Shown: positions 59,692 through 64,000 of the stretch, one piece after another
Position numbering within the stretch: position 1 is the stretch's first letter
Layout: every line of letters begins with the position of its first letter
Origin: Kitasatospora humi
GTDB taxonomy: Bacteria > Actinomycetota > Actinomycetes > Streptomycetales > Streptomycetaceae
NCBI RefSeq assembly: GCF_020907985.1
Contig: NZ_JAJJPA010000006.1
Coordinates: 202,628-266,627, forward strand
Direction of reading: 5' to 3'
DNA length: 64,000 nt
Notes under the pieces: model-generated
What the model was told of the DNA's origin: nothing
Database searches by the model: none
What the model saw: the letters and a program-made list of their open reading frames with translations, nothing else
Position numbers and translations under genes: made by a program

Positions 59692-60115
59692 CCGCTCCCG
59701 TCACCCTCCGGTCCGGCACCGCGGCTGCCGGACCGGCCTGGTCCACCGGCGCGCCCGCCGTCACCCAGTGCCCGCGCACCGCGTCGGTCGGCCGCTGCTC
59801 GCCCAGCAGTGCCAGCCCCCAGTCGCCCAGTGCGGCCAGCACCGGGCGCAGCGCCGCGCCGCGCCCGGTCAGCTCGTAGACCGTGGCGTTGGCCGGCCGC
59901 TCCAGTCGGCGCCGGACCACCAGGCCCTCGGCCTCCAGCTGCTTGAGCCGGGCGGCCAGGATGTCGGTGGACACTCCGGGCAGGTCGGCGTGCAGGTCGG
60001 TGTAGCGGCGCGGCCCGCCGAGCAGCTCACGGACGATCAGGAGGCTCCAGCGCTCCCCCACCGCGTCCAGGGCCCGGGCGATCGCGCAGTACTGGTCGTA
60101 GCTTCGGCGTGACAT
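59663..60115 (-). CDS. HxlR-family regulator
   Basis: A 150-residue winged-helix protein: YDQYCAIARALDAVGERWSLLIVRELLGGPRRYTDL, ILAARLKQLEAEGLVVRR and YELTGRGAALRPVLAALG, the HxlR signature. The last about 45 residues are a Pro/Ala-rich tail. Its 3' end overlaps the convergent MerR gene by 29 bases. It is divergent from the aminotransferase gene, with an HxlR-like operator between. Confidence 0.9.
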   Translation of the reverse strand: MSRRSYDQYCAIARALDAVGERWSLLIVRELLGGPRRYTDLHADLPGVSTDILAARLKQLEAEGLVVRRRLERPANATVYELTGRGAALRPVLAALGDWGLALLGEQRPTDAVRGHWVTAGAPVDQAGPAAAVPDRRVTGAVSSPGAAPR

Positions 60116-60145
60116 GCCATCAGCATAGCCAAGAGGTTGGACTTT

Positions 60146-60161
60146 CCAAGTGCCCACTTGG
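60146..60161. promoter_or_regulatory. HxlR-type operator
   Basis: CCAAGT and ACTTGG form a perfect 6-base inverted repeat around GCCC, between the HxlR start (60115) and the aminotransferase start (60203). A further half site, GGACTT, lies just upstream. Confidence 0.5.
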
Positions 60162-60202
60162 TAGAACAAAGCATCCAGGTTCGGCGGTGTGGAGGCTCAG
60201 AC

Positions 60203-61414
60203 ATGGAGTTCCGGCAGTCCAGCAAGCTCGCGGGCGTGTGCTACGAGATCCGCGGCCCGGTGGTCGACCAGGCCAACGCCCTGGAGGAGGCCGGGCACAG
60301 CGTGCTGCGGCTGAACACCGGGAACCCGGCGCCGTTCGGCTTCGAGGCGCCCGAGGAGATCCTTCAGGACATCATCCGCAACCTCCCCAAGGCGCACGGC
60401 TACAGCGACGCCCGCGGGATCCTGCCGGCCCGCCGCGCGGTGGTGCAGTACTACCAGCAGCGCGGTGTGACCGGCATCGACGTCAATGACGTCTTCCTGG
60501 GCAACGGCGCCTCCGAGCTGATCCAGATGGCCGTCCAGGCCCTGGTCGACGACGGCGACGAGGTGCTGGTCCCGGCCCCCGACTTCCCGCTCTGGACGGC
60601 CGTGGTCCGGCTGGCCGGCGGCAAGGCGGTGCACTACCTGTGCGACGAGGAGGCCGACTGGTACCCGGACCTGGACGACATCGCCGCCAAGATCACCCAG
60701 CGCACCAAGGCGATCGTGGTGATCAACCCCAACAACCCGACCGGCGCGGTCTACCCCAGGGAGCTGCTCACCGGCATCCTCGAACTGGCCCGCCGGCACG
60801 GCCTGATGGTGCTGGCCGACGAAATCTACGACAAGATCCTCTACGACGGCGTCGAGCACCACTGCCTGGCCGCGCTCGCCGACGACGTGGTGACGCTGAC
60901 CTTCAACGGCCTCTCCAAGGCCTACCGGGTGGCCGGCTTCCGCAGCGGCTGGCTGATGGTCTCCGGGCCCAAGCAGCACGCCGCCAACTACCTGGAGGGG
61001 CTGACCATGCTGGCCGGCATGCGCCTGTGCCCCAACGTGCCGGCGCAGTACGCGGTGCAGGCGGCGCTCGGCGGGCACCAGTCGATCCACGACCTGACCC
61101 TGCCGAACGGCCGGCTGACCGAGCAGCGCGACGTCACCTGGCGGGCGCTCAACGAGCTGCCCGGGGTGAGCTGCGTCAAGCCCAAGGGCGCCCTGTACGC
61201 CTTCGCCAAGCTGGACCCGGCGGTGCACAAGATCAAGGACGACGAGAAGTTCGTGCTCGACCTGCTGCTCCGCGAGAAGATCCACATCGTCCAGGGCACC
61301 GGCTTCAACTGGCCGCGCCCGGACCACTTCCGGTTCGTCACGCTGCCGCGGGCCGACGACCTGGAGACCGCGATCAGCCGGATCGGCCGGTTCCTGACCA
61401 CGTACAAGCAGTAG
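60203..61414 (+). CDS. PLP-dependent aminotransferase (AlaA-like, class I)
   Basis: A 403-residue fold-type I aminotransferase: NTGNPAPFGF start, HGYSDARGILPARRAVVQYY, VINPNNPTGAVY, ADEIYDKILYDG and the PLP-Lys motif FNGLSKAYRVAGFRSGW near residue 240. The C-terminal Arg region is FRFVTLPR. It most resembles AlaA-type alanine aminotransferases. ATG 60203 follows GGAGG. Divergent from an HxlR regulator, which may control it. Confidence 0.92.
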   Translation: MEFRQSSKLAGVCYEIRGPVVDQANALEEAGHSVLRLNTGNPAPFGFEAPEEILQDIIRNLPKAHGYSDARGILPARRAVVQYYQQRGVTGIDVNDVFLGNGASELIQMAVQALVDDGDEVLVPAPDFPLWTAVVRLAGGKAVHYLCDEEADWYPDLDDIAAKITQRTKAIVVINPNNPTGAVYPRELLTGILELARRHGLMVLADEIYDKILYDGVEHHCLAALADDVVTLTFNGLSKAYRVAGFRSGWLMVSGPKQHAANYLEGLTMLAGMRLCPNVPAQYAVQAALGGHQSIHDLTLPNGRLTEQRDVTWRALNELPGVSCVKPKGALYAFAKLDPAVHKIKDDEKFVLDLLLREKIHIVQGTGFNWPRPDHFRFVTLPRADDLETAISRIGRFLTTYKQ

Positions 61415-61479
61415 CCCGCAGGGGCTCACCGGACAGGCGGTAGCCCGCACGAGGCTCCTCGCCGGTCATACCGACCTGA

Positions 61480-64000
<2,521 letters not shown>

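Overview
The window is high-GC, densely packed actinomycete DNA. Several genes point to Streptomycetaceae (Streptomyces or Kitasatospora): a germacradienol/geosmin synthase at the right edge, an rppA-type tetrahydroxynaphthalene synthase operon, two whiJ-type loci (XRE/DUF5753 regulator, DUF397-type small protein, HATPase), and several ECF-type sigma factors. GTG starts and 4-base stop/start overlaps are common. No rRNA, tRNA, CRISPR array or intact insertion sequence was recognised. Both ends cut through genes.

Layout. 0-2.7 kb: an NDH-2-like flavoprotein beside an ECF41-type sigma factor. 2.7-5.3 kb: an XRE/DUF5753 regulator followed by four tandem, nearly identical DUF397-like genes, with a divergent HATPase. 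5.6-12.3 kb: a degenerate serine-hydrolase homologue, a secreted protein, a carotenoid-oxygenase remnant, a TetR/SDR pair, a zinc-less MDR reductase remnant, an AOC-like barrel protein, a VOC protein and a methyltransferase. 12.4-18.1 kb: a PH-like protein, an ECF42 sigma factor with its YCII/DGPF partner, a PurO-like IMP cyclohydrolase, a lipoprotein and a MerR/SDR pair. 18.2-22.8 kb: a beta-oxidation operon (alpha-methylacyl-CoA racemase, thiolase, FadB-type multienzyme). 23-29.4 kb: EI24/GNAT pair, NarL-type two-component system, a toxin-antitoxin-like pair with a degenerate Fic motif, and a SigE-family sigma with a membrane-anchored partner. 29.5-38 kb: two ABC-F proteins (one behind a long leader that looks like an attenuator), an MBL/saccharopine-reductase-like pair with MarR, an esterase with TetR, and a nitroreductase. 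39.4-44 kb: the rppA-P450-cupin-acyl-CoA dehydrogenase operon. 44.6-47.5 kb: Tex and a PPOX-fold protein.

47.5-55.3 kb is the most unusual region. A second whiJ-type module (DUF397, XRE/DUF5753, HATPase) sits against a tightly coupled operon encoding a thymidylate-synthase-fold enzyme with an Asn-to-Asp change expected to favour cytosine, an NDP-kinase homologue, a radical SAM protein, a DEDDh exonuclease, a P-loop kinase, an aldo/keto reductase, a Nudix remnant and a TANGO2/NRDE-type protein. I infer a nucleotide-modification or modified-nucleoside pathway; the product is unknown.

55.3-64 kb: an ACSM-like acyl-CoA ligase, a secreted EXORDIUM-like protein, a MerR/hydrolase pair, an HxlR regulator divergent from an aminotransferase, and the geosmin synthase gene, which carries an unusual repeated Ala/Pro-rich tail and is cut by the window edge.
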